From NCBI RefSeq assembly GCF_010550245.1, contig NZ_JAAGLU010000025.1, positions 108,486 through 172,485 of the forward strand: a DNA stretch of 64,000 bases. The letters are read 5' to 3'. Position numbers and translations under genes: made by a program. A model generated the notes under the pieces. It was not told where the DNA came from and did no database searches. It saw only the letters and a list, made by a program, of their open reading frames with translations. Every line of letters begins with the position of its first letter. Position 1 is the first letter of the stretch. This DNA comes from Streptomyces sp. SID12501. GTDB taxonomy: Bacteria; Actinomycetota; Actinomycetes; Streptomycetales; Streptomycetaceae. This document shows positions 43,096 to 52,188 of this stretch, one piece after another.

Positions 43096-43551
43096 ATGTT
43101 TCGTATTGAGACAGAAGTCGACAAGGAATGGCTCTCCGTGCTCCGGTCGCGGTTGCGCGACGCGAACACGGCGGCCTCGCCCGTCCTGCGTGCCCTGCGC
43201 GGCACCCCTGCGGAGCGCGAACTCCCGCTCCACGTATGGGCCTTGGACGAGGGCGGAAGCCTGGCCGGCGGCCTGGTCGGCCACACCTGGACGACCTGGC
43301 TGCACGTGGCGTACCTCTGGGTCGACACCCCGCACCGGGGCAGCGGCCTGGGCTCCCGCCTCCTCGCGGAAGCGGAGCGCACGGCACACGAGGAGCGCGC
43401 GTGCACCGACGCACGCCTGGAGACCTGGGACTTCCAGGCACCGGACTTCTACCGCAAACAGGGGTACGAGGTGGTGTGCGTCATCCCGGACTATCCACCG
43501 GGGGTCACGGAGTACACGCTGACGAAGCGGTTGCTGCCGAAGATCTCCTGA
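43096..43551 (+). CDS. GNAT-family N-acetyltransferase
   Basis: 151 aa. ATG at 43096 (MFRIETEVDKEWLSVL) gives the family start; ATG at 43084 is in frame, and neither has a ribosome site. The GNAT core is clear: LHVAYLWVDTPHRGSGLGSRLLAEAERTA with the R-G-x-G-L-G acetyl-CoA loop, then ARLETWDFQAPDFYRKQGYEVV, the typical C-terminal strand. It resembles small Streptomyces acetyltransferases of the aminoglycoside/peptide-acyl type, but the substrate is not identifiable. It is a single gene, 79 bases before the sulfotransferase start. Confidence 0.88.
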   Translation: MFRIETEVDKEWLSVLRSRLRDANTAASPVLRALRGTPAERELPLHVWALDEGGSLAGGLVGHTWTTWLHVAYLWVDTPHRGSGLGSRLLAEAERTAHEERACTDARLETWDFQAPDFYRKQGYEVVCVIPDYPPGVTEYTLTKRLLPKIS

Positions 43552-43577
43552 GGCACCCACCTCGGGCCTTTACGCCG

Positions 43578-43610
43578 GTCTCAGGCAAGACCAAGGTAAG
43601 TCTCAGGTAA
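43578..43610 (-). promoter_or_regulatory. Three contiguous 11-bp direct repeats upstream of the sulfotransferase
   Basis: On the minus strand three units follow without gaps: TTACCTGAGAC (43600-43610), TTACCTTGGTC (43589-43599), TTGCCTGAGAC (43578-43588). The 11-bp spacing is one helical turn and is characteristic of tandem binding by OmpR/PhoB-type winged-helix response regulators; Streptomyces PhoP boxes have that geometry, though their usual GTTCACC core is only partly matched. The array ends 20 bases before the ATG at 43631. Confidence 0.6.
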
Positions 43611-43630
43611 GAGTTCTAACGTGCCGCCCC

Positions 43631-44542
43631 ATGAGCATCCTGCGGAAGCTGAACTCCAAGCTTGCCGAGACGACCGGCTACCAGGTCCGCCGGGTTCCCG
43701 CGCCCAAGCCCGGCACGACCGCGAGGCCCGCCGCCCTGGACGCCGTACCGAAGCCGCGTTCTCCGCGGCCGGCCCGGCTTCCGGCCGCGCCCCGCCACCC
43801 CGTGGACCCGGAGTTCGACCGGCTCCTGGACCGCCCGGTCTTCGTGCTGGCCCCCGTGCGCTCGGGTTCGACGCTGCTGCGCATGATGCTGGGCGCCCAC
43901 TCCGAACTGCACGCCTCGCACGAGCTGCATCTGACGGGCCTGGAGGTCTACTTCAAGTCGGGCAGCCCCACGGAGCGCTCCTTCGAGGCGCTCGGCCTCG
44001 GCTACGAGGACCTGGAGGGCCTGCTCTGGGACCGCGCCCTGCACCGGGAACTCGTCAAGTCGGGCAAGCCGTTCATCGTGGAGAAGACCCCGGGCAACAC
44101 CTTCCAGTGGCAGCGCATCGCCGAGAACTGGCCCGACGCCCGGTTCGTCTTCCTGCGCCGCCACCCGGCCGCGGTGTCCCGCTCCTGGCACGAGGCGGTC
44201 CCCGACCGCACCCGCGAGGAGGCGGCGACCCGGGTCCTCCGGTACATGGAGGCGATGGAGGAGGCCCACGCGAAGCTCGGCGGCCACATCCTCACGTACG
44301 AGAACCTCACCGCCGACCCCGCCACCGAACTCCGCGCCCTCTGCGACTTCCTGGACCTGGACTGGCAGCCCGGCATGCTGGAGTACGGCAGCAGCCTGGA
44401 GGGCGCGGTCCTGGGCGGCGGCTTCGGCGACTGGAACGACAAGATCCGTTCGGGCAAGGTCCAGCCGGACCGGCCGGCTCCGGCGGCTGACGAGATACCC
44501 GAAGTGCTGCGGGAGATGTGCCGGACGTGGGCGTATCTGTAG
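43631..44542 (+). CDS. PAPS-dependent sulfotransferase-like protein
   Basis: 303 aa. The 5'-phosphosulfate loop is VFVLAPVRSGSTLLRMMLG, followed by SELHASHELHL; the 3'-phosphate region is DARFVFLRRHPAAVSRSWHE with the RxxP-type Arg and Ser. This is the P-loop sulfotransferase family that transfers sulfate from PAPS to an acceptor, here probably a lipid, glycan or secondary metabolite. The N-terminus carries a 55-residue basic/Pro-rich extension before the fold. No biosynthetic cluster surrounds it. ATG at 43631 lacks a strong ribosome site; an array of three 11-bp repeats lies just upstream and may regulate it. Confidence 0.88.
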   Translation: MSILRKLNSKLAETTGYQVRRVPAPKPGTTARPAALDAVPKPRSPRPARLPAAPRHPVDPEFDRLLDRPVFVLAPVRSGSTLLRMMLGAHSELHASHELHLTGLEVYFKSGSPTERSFEALGLGYEDLEGLLWDRALHRELVKSGKPFIVEKTPGNTFQWQRIAENWPDARFVFLRRHPAAVSRSWHEAVPDRTREEAATRVLRYMEAMEEAHAKLGGHILTYENLTADPATELRALCDFLDLDWQPGMLEYGSSLEGAVLGGGFGDWNDKIRSGKVQPDRPAPAADEIPEVLREMCRTWAYL

Positions 44543-44592
44543 GGAGGTATCTGTGGGGAGATGTCTGTCGGGGCGGGGAGGCCGGGCAAGGG

Positions 44593-45471
44593 TCAGCCGA
44601 ATGCCTTGCGGTTGTGCACGAGCAGCTCGCGCAGGGCGGGGCCGGGCGTTCTCCTCCAGATCAGGGCCAGCAGCGCCGGTGTCTCGACGTCGTCGATGGT
44701 GCGGGCGGTGAGGCGGTCGCGGTGGTCCGCGGCCATCGATTCGCTGAGGACAGCGACGCCGAGCCCACGGGCGGCGAGGTCGGCGATGGCATCCGCGGAG
44801 CTGGCCTGCAGCGCGATGACGGGGTGGACGCCCTGGGCGGCGCAGGCACGGTCGAACACCGCACGCAGGCCCGTGCCGGGTGGCATGCAGACGACGGGGT
44901 GGGCGGTCAGATCGCGCAGCGCGACCCGCCGCCCCTGTTCTGCCAGGGGATGCCCGGCCGGAACCGCCACGACGAGACGCTCACTGACGATCGTCAACGC
45001 GTCCAGCCCGTCGGGGGTGGCGGTCGCGGTACCGATGAGAGCCAGGTCTACGGCGCCGGTGCGCACGCCCTCGACGAGCCGGTCGGAGTTGTCCTCCAGC
45101 AGGGAGATCTCCACACCGGGATGGGCCCGGTGAAACGCGGCGAGGGCGTCGAAGAGCGGCGTGACAGTGCAGCCGATGACCATCCCGACCGTGAGCCGGC
45201 CCCGGATCAGGTCGGTCACCTCACCCACCGCCTGTCCGACCGTCCCGGCTGCGGCGAGCGCGGCGCGGGCGGGTCCGAGCGCGGCCTTTCCCGCGACGGT
45301 GAGGGTGGCGGTGCGCGTCGACCGGTCGAACAGCTCGGCGCCGAGTTCATGTTCCAGCCGGCGGATCTGGGCGCTGACGCCGGACTGACTGATGTGCACC
45401 CGCTCGGCGGCCCTGGTGAAGTTCCGCTCTTCGGCGACCGCGACGAAGTACTCCAGCTGCCTCAGTTCCAT
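44593..45471 (-). CDS. LysR-family transcriptional regulator
   Basis: 292 aa. ATG at 45471 starts MELRQLEYFVAVAEE; the frame extends upstream without coding character. HTH: FTRAAERVHISQSGVSAQIRRLE. The effector-binding domain has the two Rossmann-like lobes (GRLTVGMVIGCTVTPLFDAL, VDLALIGTATATPDG, VCMPPGTGLRAVFD). The gene is divergent from a SnoaL-type gene, with an inverted repeat between, the classic LysR arrangement. Control of the neighbour and autoregulation are expected. The effector is unknown. Confidence 0.94.
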   Translation of the reverse strand: MELRQLEYFVAVAEERNFTRAAERVHISQSGVSAQIRRLEHELGAELFDRSTRTATLTVAGKAALGPARAALAAAGTVGQAVGEVTDLIRGRLTVGMVIGCTVTPLFDALAAFHRAHPGVEISLLEDNSDRLVEGVRTGAVDLALIGTATATPDGLDALTIVSERLVVAVPAGHPLAEQGRRVALRDLTAHPVVCMPPGTGLRAVFDRACAAQGVHPVIALQASSADAIADLAARGLGVAVLSESMAADHRDRLTARTIDDVETPALLALIWRRTPGPALRELLVHNRKAFG

Positions 45472-45486
45472 GACTGCTGATTCTAG

Positions 45487-45540
45487 TTTCCAGAAGAACC
45501 ATCTGTTGGACTTCTGACGGGCGGCCGCCCAGGCTGGAAA
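45487..45540. promoter_or_regulatory. Candidate LysR-binding region between divergent genes
   Basis: CAGAAG (45491-45496) and CTTCTG (45511-45516) form an inverted repeat, nested in TTTCCAG (45487-45493) and CTGGAAA (45534-45540). The region lies between the LysR start (45471) and the SnoaL start (45577), where activation and autorepression sites are usually found. Confidence 0.45.
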
Positions 45541-45576
45541 GCAGCCCGAAGCCCTACGAACCGCCAGGAGGCAACC

Positions 45577-45942
45577 GTGCCGGAGTACGAGAAGGCCATG
45601 CGGCCCGAGGACATCACCCGCCTGTTCGTCGAACGGTCCAACGCCGGTGACGCGGCCGGGGTCGCCGCACTCTACGAAGAGGACGCGGTGATGGCCTACC
45701 CGCCCGGCGACCGGACGGTGGGCCGGGAGTCGATCCGCGCACTGTGGGAGAAGGTGCTGGCCAACCGTCCCCGCTTCGAACCGGAACAGCCGCTGCCGAC
45801 ACTGGTCAGCGGGGACATCGCGCTCACCTCGACCCCGCCGAAGGACGGAACCGGCGCCCGGGCCCAGGTCGTCCGCCGTCAGCCCGACGGAAGCTGGCTG
45901 CGGCTGCTGGACCAGCCGGAGTTCGCGTCGCCCACGCGCTGA
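45577..45942 (+). CDS. SnoaL/DUF4440-like protein (NTF2 fold)
   Basis: 121 aa. GTG at 45577 with AGGAGG seven bases upstream. The pattern ITRLFVERSNAGDAAGVAALYEEDAVM, then REQIRALWEKVL-type helix and SGDIALTSTPPKDG..AQVVRRQPDGSWLRLLDQPEF, is that of the NTF2-like cone fold (ketosteroid isomerase/SnoaL/DUF4440), which binds small hydrophobic molecules. It may be a small isomerase or a detoxifying protein. The divergent LysR gene and the inverted repeat suggest inducible expression. It is convergent with galK. Confidence 0.85.
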   Translation: MPEYEKAMRPEDITRLFVERSNAGDAAGVAALYEEDAVMAYPPGDRTVGRESIRALWEKVLANRPRFEPEQPLPTLVSGDIALTSTPPKDGTGARAQVVRRQPDGSWLRLLDQPEFASPTR

Positions 45943-45997
45943 CCCGTCACTCAACTGTCCACTTCAACAGGTCACTTCGGGCGGAAGCGTGGGCGCC

Positions 45998-46012
45998 GGG
46001 GGCACAGCCCCC
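45998..46012. terminator. Weak GC hairpin between the SnoaL gene and galK
   Basis: GGGGGC (45998-46003) and GCCCCC (46007-46012) form a 6-bp stem with a 3-base loop between two convergent genes. There is no T-run, so termination is uncertain. Confidence 0.3.
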
Positions 46013-46056
46013 AGGTCCGGCCCCCGCACAAACCGACAACCGCTACCGACCAACCG

Positions 46057-47220
<1,164 letters not shown>

Positions 47221-47306
47221 GCCCTCTACCTCTGACCTTTCGTTTCGTACGTTCCAGGCCTGCCAGGCCTTACTGCCTGCTGCTACCTGCCGCTGTCTGC
47301 TGCCTG

Positions 47307-48269
47307 TTACTTGCTGTGCCGCTGTGCGAACTCCCACGCGTCCGCGACGATTCCGGCCAGGTCGGACCGGGTCGGGTTCCAGCCGAGGCGGGTCCGGGCG
47401 CGGTCGGCGGAGGCGACCAGGACCGCGGGGTCGCCGCCCCTGCGCGGGGCCACCACCTCCGGGATCGGGTGCCCGGTGACCCGGCGTACCGTCTCGACGA
47501 CCTCGCGGACCGAGAAGCCCTCGCCGTTGCCGAGGTTGCAGATCAGGTGTTCGCCCGCGGTCGCGGACGCGAGGGCCAGCAGGTGGGCGTCCGCCAGGTC
47601 CGCGACGTGGATGTAGTCCCGTACGCAGGTGCCGTCGGGGGTCGGGTAGTCCTCGCCGTAGACCGAGATCGCGTCCCGCTTGCCCTGGGCGACCTGGAGG
47701 ACGAGGGGGATCAGGTGGGACTCGGGGTCGTGGCGCTCGCCCTGGGTGGCGTACGCGCCGGCGACGTTGAAGTAGCGGAGGGAGACCGCGGCGAGGCCGT
47801 GGGCCGTCGCCTCGCTCGTGATCATGTGGTCGACGGCCAGCTTCGAGGCGCCGTAGGGGTTCGTCGGGGAGGTGCGGGCCGTCTCGACGATCGGGGTCGT
47901 CTCCGGCTCGCCGTATGTCGCGGCGGTCGAGGAGAAGACCAGCTTGCGTACGCCGGCCTCGCGCATCGCCGTGAGCAGCGCCATCGAGCCGCCGACGTTG
48001 TTGTCCCAGTACTTCTCGGGCTTGACGACAGACTCGCCGACCTGGGAGGAGGCGGCGAAGTGGAGCACCCCGTCGAAGGAGGCGTCCAGCCACTTGGCGG
48101 CGTCCTTGATGTCGCCCTCCACGAACGTGGCACCCGCCGGGACGCCCTCCCGGAAGCCCGTCGAGAGGTTGTCGAGGACGACGACCTCGTGGCCGGCCTC
48201 CAGCAGATGCTGGGCGACCACCCCGCCGACATAGCCCGCACCACCGGTGACCAGGTACTTACCGCTCAT
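47307..48269 (-). CDS. galE: UDP-glucose 4-epimerase
   Basis: 320 aa. NAD-dependent interconversion of UDP-galactose and UDP-glucose. Rossmann motif MSGKYLVTGGAGYVGGVVAQ; catalytic YxxxK in NPYGASKLAVDH; LHFAASSQVGESVVKPEKYW and NGEGFSVREVVETVRRV are typical. ATG at 48269 overlaps the galT stop (ATGA), so translation is coupled. It lies between galT and galK in the gal operon. Confidence 0.98.
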   Translation of the reverse strand: MSGKYLVTGGAGYVGGVVAQHLLEAGHEVVVLDNLSTGFREGVPAGATFVEGDIKDAAKWLDASFDGVLHFAASSQVGESVVKPEKYWDNNVGGSMALLTAMREAGVRKLVFSSTAATYGEPETTPIVETARTSPTNPYGASKLAVDHMITSEATAHGLAAVSLRYFNVAGAYATQGERHDPESHLIPLVLQVAQGKRDAISVYGEDYPTPDGTCVRDYIHVADLADAHLLALASATAGEHLICNLGNGEGFSVREVVETVRRVTGHPIPEVVAPRRGGDPAVLVASADRARTRLGWNPTRSDLAGIVADAWEFAQRHSK

Positions 48270-49351
48270 GAACTCGCTACCTCTCGCAGTCGCTGGGCCG
48301 CGGATTCCGGCTGGATGTCGTTGATGAACACGCTCATCCCCGACTCGGAGCCCGCGAGGAACTTCAGCTTGCCGGAAGTACGTCGAATGGTGAAAAGCTC
48401 GAGGTGGAGCCCGAAGTCGTCGCGGTTGACGCCCTCGAACTCCTCCAGGGTGCCGAACGGCGCCTGGTGCCAGCCCGCGATGTACGGCGTCGGCGGTTCC
48501 CCTTCGCCTTCTTTCCCTCCATCCCGCCCGTCGAAGATCCGGTCGAAGCGCCTCAAGAGTTCCAGGTAGACCTTGGGGAACTCTGTGCGGGCGTCCTCGT
48601 CGAGAGCGAGGAGGTCCGGCACGCGGCGACGGGGGTACAGGTGCACCTCGTACGGCCAGTGGGCGGCGTACGGCACGAAGGCCACCCAGTGGTCGGTGGC
48701 CAGCACGAGGCGCTCGCCCGCCAGTTCCTTCTCCACGATCGAGTCGAAGAGGTTCTCGCCGCCCGTCGCCTCCTTGTGCGCGGCCACCGAGCGGAGCATC
48801 AGGGCCGTGCGGGGGGTGGTGAAGGGGTACGCGTAGATCTGGCCGTGCGGATGGCCGAGGGTGACGCCGATCTCGGCGCCGCGGTTCTCGAAGCAGAACA
48901 CCTGCTCGACGGCGGGGAGGTGCGACAGCTCCGCCGTCCGGTCGGTCCACGCGTCCAGGACCAGTCGCGTCTGCTCCTCGGTGAGGTCGGCGAAGGACGA
49001 GTTGTGGTCGGAGGTGAAGCAGACCACCTCGCAGCGTCCGGAGTCGCCGGCCAGGGAGGGGAAGCGGTTCTCGAAGACGACCACGTCGTACGACGAGTCC
49101 GGGATCTCGCTCAGCCGGTCGCCCTCGGTCGGGCAGAGGGGGCACTCGTCGGCCGGGGGGTGGTAGATGCGGCCCTGGCGGTGCGAGGCGATCGCCACCT
49201 CGTCGCCGAGCAGCGGGTCCCGGCGTACCTGCGACGTCGTGACCGTGCGCTCCAGGGGGCGCCGGTCCACCGCGTCGCGCACTGTGTCGTCGCGCAGGTC
49301 GTAGTAGATGAGCTCACGACCGTCGGCGAGCCTCGTCGAGGTCTTCTTCAC
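48266..49351 (-). CDS. galT: Galactose-1-phosphate uridylyltransferase
   Basis: 361 aa. It transfers UMP from UDP-glucose to galactose-1-phosphate. Active-site HPHGQIYAYP, zinc-ligand region CPLCPTEGDR and the PRRRVPDLLALD helix are present. GTG at 49351 has GGAG seven bases upstream; an ATG further 5' lacks a ribosome site. It is first gene of the gal operon, with galE overlapping by four bases. The gene order galT-galE-galK is the Streptomyces one. Confidence 0.97.
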   Translation of the reverse strand: MKKTSTRLADGRELIYYDLRDDTVRDAVDRRPLERTVTTSQVRRDPLLGDEVAIASHRQGRIYHPPADECPLCPTEGDRLSEIPDSSYDVVVFENRFPSLAGDSGRCEVVCFTSDHNSSFADLTEEQTRLVLDAWTDRTAELSHLPAVEQVFCFENRGAEIGVTLGHPHGQIYAYPFTTPRTALMLRSVAAHKEATGGENLFDSIVEKELAGERLVLATDHWVAFVPYAAHWPYEVHLYPRRRVPDLLALDEDARTEFPKVYLELLRRFDRIFDGRDGGKEGEGEPPTPYIAGWHQAPFGTLEEFEGVNRDDFGLHLELFTIRRTSGKLKFLAGSESGMSVFINDIQPESAAQRLREVASS

Positions 49352-49440
49352 GCCGGATTCTCCATCCGTACCCAAAACCTAGCTTCAAACAGAACCGAAC
49401 ACATCAAATCATAAATCCACAACCGTCGGTATGGCTAGAC
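49352..49440 (-). promoter_or_regulatory. AT-rich gal operon promoter region
   Basis: The sequence upstream of galT is much AT-richer than its surroundings (AACAGAACCGAACACATCAA, read on the minus strand as TTGATGTGTTCGGTTCTGTT). TGTTCGGTTCTGTTTG contains two similar TGTTYxGTT-type half-sites. TAGGTT close to the start is a possible -10. Two transcription starts have been described for Streptomyces gal, but I cannot map them here. Confidence 0.4.
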
Positions 49441-49470
49441 GAGCCGTGAGCGGAGTCCGTGACACGCGAG

Positions 49471-49502
49471 CGGAGCCGGAGTTCACGGGAACTCCGGCTC
49501 CG
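49471..49502 (-). terminator. Hairpin terminator of the degenerate response-regulator gene
   Basis: A 14-bp stem CGGAGCCGGAGTTC (49471-49484) / 49489-49502 with loop ACGG, 29 bases past the stop at 49532 on the minus strand. It insulates the gal promoter. Confidence 0.85.
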
Positions 49503-49531
49503 CGGTCTGGAAGGTCAGGTACCTCTTGAGG

Positions 49532-50248
49532 TCAGAAGTCCGGTTGGAGAGGCTGGGGAGATGCGGGAGGTGAGTGCAGATGCACCGGACCCGCCCGGTC
49601 CAGCAGTCCCGTGCGGGCCGCCAGGGCCGCCGCCTCCAGCCTGGACCCCACCCCCAGCTTCATCAGCACCCGCTGCACATGGGTGCGGGCCGTGCTGGGC
49701 GCGATCCCCATGCCGGCCGCGATCAGCCGCGTGTCCTCGCCGTCGGCGACCCGGACCAGGACCTCGACCTCTCTCGGTGTGAGCATCTGGAGGAGGCGCT
49801 GGCCCTCGTCGTCGGGCTGGTCGACGGGGTTGAGCAGTTCGCTGAACGCGCCCTGGAGCAGCGCCGGAGCGACCGCCGCCTCGCCCGCCCTGGCCTTCAT
49901 GATGGCGCGCTCGACACCCTCTATGCGCTCGTCGTGGCGTACGTACCCGGAAGCTCCCGCGGCGAAGGCGGCGGCGATGCCGCGCGGGCTGGGCACCGGG
50001 CCCAGCACCACGACCGCCACCTGCGGGCGCTCGCGCTTGATCCGCACCACCGGGTCGAACATGCCCGGCTCGGCCGGTGTCGCCGTGCCCAGCAGGCACA
50101 CCTCCGGCGCGCGCGTGATCACCAGTTCCGCCGCGCCCGCGGTGGGCGCCGCCGCGGCGAGCACGCGGTGCCCGCGCAGCTTCAACGCCGAGGCAAGCGC
50201 CTCGGCGAGCAGTCGGTGGTCGTCGACCACCATCAGCCGCACTCCCAT
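49532..50248 (-). CDS. LuxR-type regulator with degenerate (non-phosphorylatable) receiver
   Basis: 238 aa. ATG at 50248 after GGGGGTGG. The receiver keeps Asp9-Asp10 but the phospho-acceptor position is Gly54 (EVCLLGTATPAEP) and the conserved Lys is Arg (GYVRHDE), so it cannot be phosphorylated normally. The LuxR HTH is intact (LTPREVEVLVRVADGED, IAAGMGIAPSTARTHVQRV). Such atypical response regulators respond to ligands or protein partners instead. It resembles the regulator encoded at 42013 in the HTH. There is no kinase nearby. A hairpin terminator follows at 49471. Confidence 0.9.
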   Translation of the reverse strand: MGVRLMVVDDHRLLAEALASALKLRGHRVLAAAAPTAGAAELVITRAPEVCLLGTATPAEPGMFDPVVRIKRERPQVAVVVLGPVPSPRGIAAAFAAGASGYVRHDERIEGVERAIMKARAGEAAVAPALLQGAFSELLNPVDQPDDEGQRLLQMLTPREVEVLVRVADGEDTRLIAAGMGIAPSTARTHVQRVLMKLGVGSRLEAAALAARTGLLDRAGPVHLHSPPASPQPLQPDF

Positions 50249-50480
50249 CGAGCCACCCCCCAGTCCCCCCAATGGTTGTCCCTTCTGGATGTCCACTGGT
50301 CACCACGGACGGGAGCCCCCCGGCTCCCCCCGCTTCCCATGCCCCCGGAAGCTACACGCTTGTTCGACGTTGCGCTTCCCCTACTGGAGAGAAGTGCCCC
50401 GGATCGCCGAAAATCCTCTCATTCGAGGTTGATGAGTAGTACGTGCACGCCCCCACCCCTGAGCAGGGAGGCAAGTGGGC

Positions 50481-52112
50481 TCAGCTCGTGCCGTACGCGA
50501 TCGCCAGGTAGTCCGACGCCCCGGGGGTGGAGGGCTTGTCGGCGAAGACCTGCGACATGTAGAGGCGGCCGTCGGCGTAGATGAGCTCGGCGGACTCGGG
50601 CTGCATGTCGAACTCGACCTCGCGCACCGCCTTCGTCGCCGGGTTCTCCATCAGCTTCGTCTGCGCGAAGGAGCCGCCGTCGATGCTGACGACCTGGCCG
50701 CCCTTGTCGTAGGGCGGGCTCTTGTACGCGATCACGTTGCCGTCGTCCATGGTCAGCGGGGAGATCGTGTAGCCGTCGCCCGCGTCCGCCCGCTGACCGT
50801 CCAGCTTGCCGGTGGCGAGGTCGAAGGCGACGATCTCGTTGGTCTTGCTGTACTCGCCGGTGCCGTCGTGGCTCTCGGTCGGGAGGTAGAGCCGGTCGTT
50901 GCCGACGACCACTTTGGTGCAGTACTCGATCTTGGTGATGCCCTCGCACTTGGCGGCGTACTTGTCGCCGGGCGCCGAGATCTTCGTACGCAGCTGTCCC
51001 GTCTTGTTGTCGATGGAGAAGAAGTCCGAGATGCCGCTGCCGTCGCCCGCCGAGTAGTTGACGTCGGCTGCCACGACGAGCGGGTTCGTCGACACGATGC
51101 TGGCGCTCTCGATGCCCTTGGCCATCGCGTACTCGGAGAGCACCTTCCCGGAGACCGGGTCGATGGTCTGGATCTTCAGCTGCCGGGATCCGTACGCACC
51201 GCACTTACGCACCGCGACCAGCTTCTCGCCGCCGCCGTAGCCCGCGTCGTAGCAGGTGTCGGTCGGCTTCGGGGCCCACAGGACCTTGCCGCTGATGTCG
51301 AAGGCGGCGCCGCCGTTGGTGCTGCCGACGGCGACCGTGTTCGCGCTGACCGTCACGTTGTTGAGGGTGATCGCCTGGTCGCCGGACTTGACCGTCCGCG
51401 TCCACAGCTCCTTGCCCGCGTCGAGGTCGATGGCCGCGACCTGGCTACAGCCGTGCGAGGGCTTGTCCTTGGTCGGCATGGCGGGCTCGTACACGATCGC
51501 CGTCCGGTGGTCGGCGGTGGTGTGCCGGCTCGCCTCGCACACCGGGCCGGGCAGCGGGACCGTCCAGAGCTTGGTGCCCTTCACGGGGTCGTACCCGACG
51601 ATCTCGGCGAAGCCGCTCTTGGCGTACACCGTGTCGGTGAGCCACGACCCGTCGACGGTGGCGCTGTTCCCGTCGGCGCCGATGGCGGGCTGAGGGAGCT
51701 GGAAGAGGACCTTGGAGGCGGTGTTCGCGGGCGCCTTGTCCGCGCCACTGCCACCACCCGTACCACCGCTGTCGCCGGTTCCCCCGGTGGTGCCGGCGGT
51801 GCTGTTCTTGTCGCCGCTCTTCGCGTCGGCCCGGCCGTCCTTGGTGGAGGAGTACCAGACACCGCCGCCGATGATCAGCGCGATCGCGGCGACGGCGGAG
51901 ACGATGATGACCGCCTGCGCGTTCAACTTCCCTTTGGGGGTGGGTGGTTGAGGCGGACCCGGGGGTGGATAGGCGGGCTGCGGCTGCTGCGGATAGCCGT
52001 AGGCGGGAGAACCGTACGGGGGCTGCTGGGCGTACGGGTTCGGGCCGCCCTGGGGATAGCCGTAGCCGGGCGGGGGCTGGTTGGGCGGGGGCGGGGGCGG
52101 CGGCTGGGTCAT
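50481..52112 (-). CDS. Membrane-anchored PQQ-like beta-propeller protein, copy A
   Basis: 543 aa. ATG at 52112 with GAGGTA. Residues 1-60 form a Pro/Gln/Tyr-rich cytoplasmic tail (GYGYPQGGPNPYAQQPPYG); a transmembrane helix follows (AVIIVSAVAAIALIIGGGVW), then an extracellular Ser/Gly/Thr linker and seven or so propeller blades (GYDPVKGTKLWTVPL, AIDLDAGKELWTRTV, AFDISGKVLWAPK, TIDPVSGKVLSEY, AFDLATGKLDG). Quinoprotein-type W-motifs are clear but catalytic ligands for PQQ are not. It is a paralogue of the gene just upstream (52189), with the same architecture, so a duplication is evident. It may be a surface sensor or scaffold. Confidence 0.85.
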   Translation of the reverse strand: MTQPPPPPPPNQPPPGYGYPQGGPNPYAQQPPYGSPAYGYPQQPQPAYPPPGPPQPPTPKGKLNAQAVIIVSAVAAIALIIGGGVWYSSTKDGRADAKSGDKNSTAGTTGGTGDSGGTGGGSGADKAPANTASKVLFQLPQPAIGADGNSATVDGSWLTDTVYAKSGFAEIVGYDPVKGTKLWTVPLPGPVCEASRHTTADHRTAIVYEPAMPTKDKPSHGCSQVAAIDLDAGKELWTRTVKSGDQAITLNNVTVSANTVAVGSTNGGAAFDISGKVLWAPKPTDTCYDAGYGGGEKLVAVRKCGAYGSRQLKIQTIDPVSGKVLSEYAMAKGIESASIVSTNPLVVAADVNYSAGDGSGISDFFSIDNKTGQLRTKISAPGDKYAAKCEGITKIEYCTKVVVGNDRLYLPTESHDGTGEYSKTNEIVAFDLATGKLDGQRADAGDGYTISPLTMDDGNVIAYKSPPYDKGGQVVSIDGGSFAQTKLMENPATKAVREVEFDMQPESAELIYADGRLYMSQVFADKPSTPGASDYLAIAYGTS

Positions 52113-52188
52113 GACGTGGGTACCTCGGGAGCGGATAGAGGAAAGAAAGGAGAAAGGGGGAGAGTGAGAGTGCGAGGGAGAGGGCGGC

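Noticed and set aside
43631..44542. Sulfotransferase as part of a biosynthetic gene cluster
   Set aside because: No PKS, NRPS, glycosyltransferase or tailoring genes surround it; neighbours are a GNAT and a LysR regulator.
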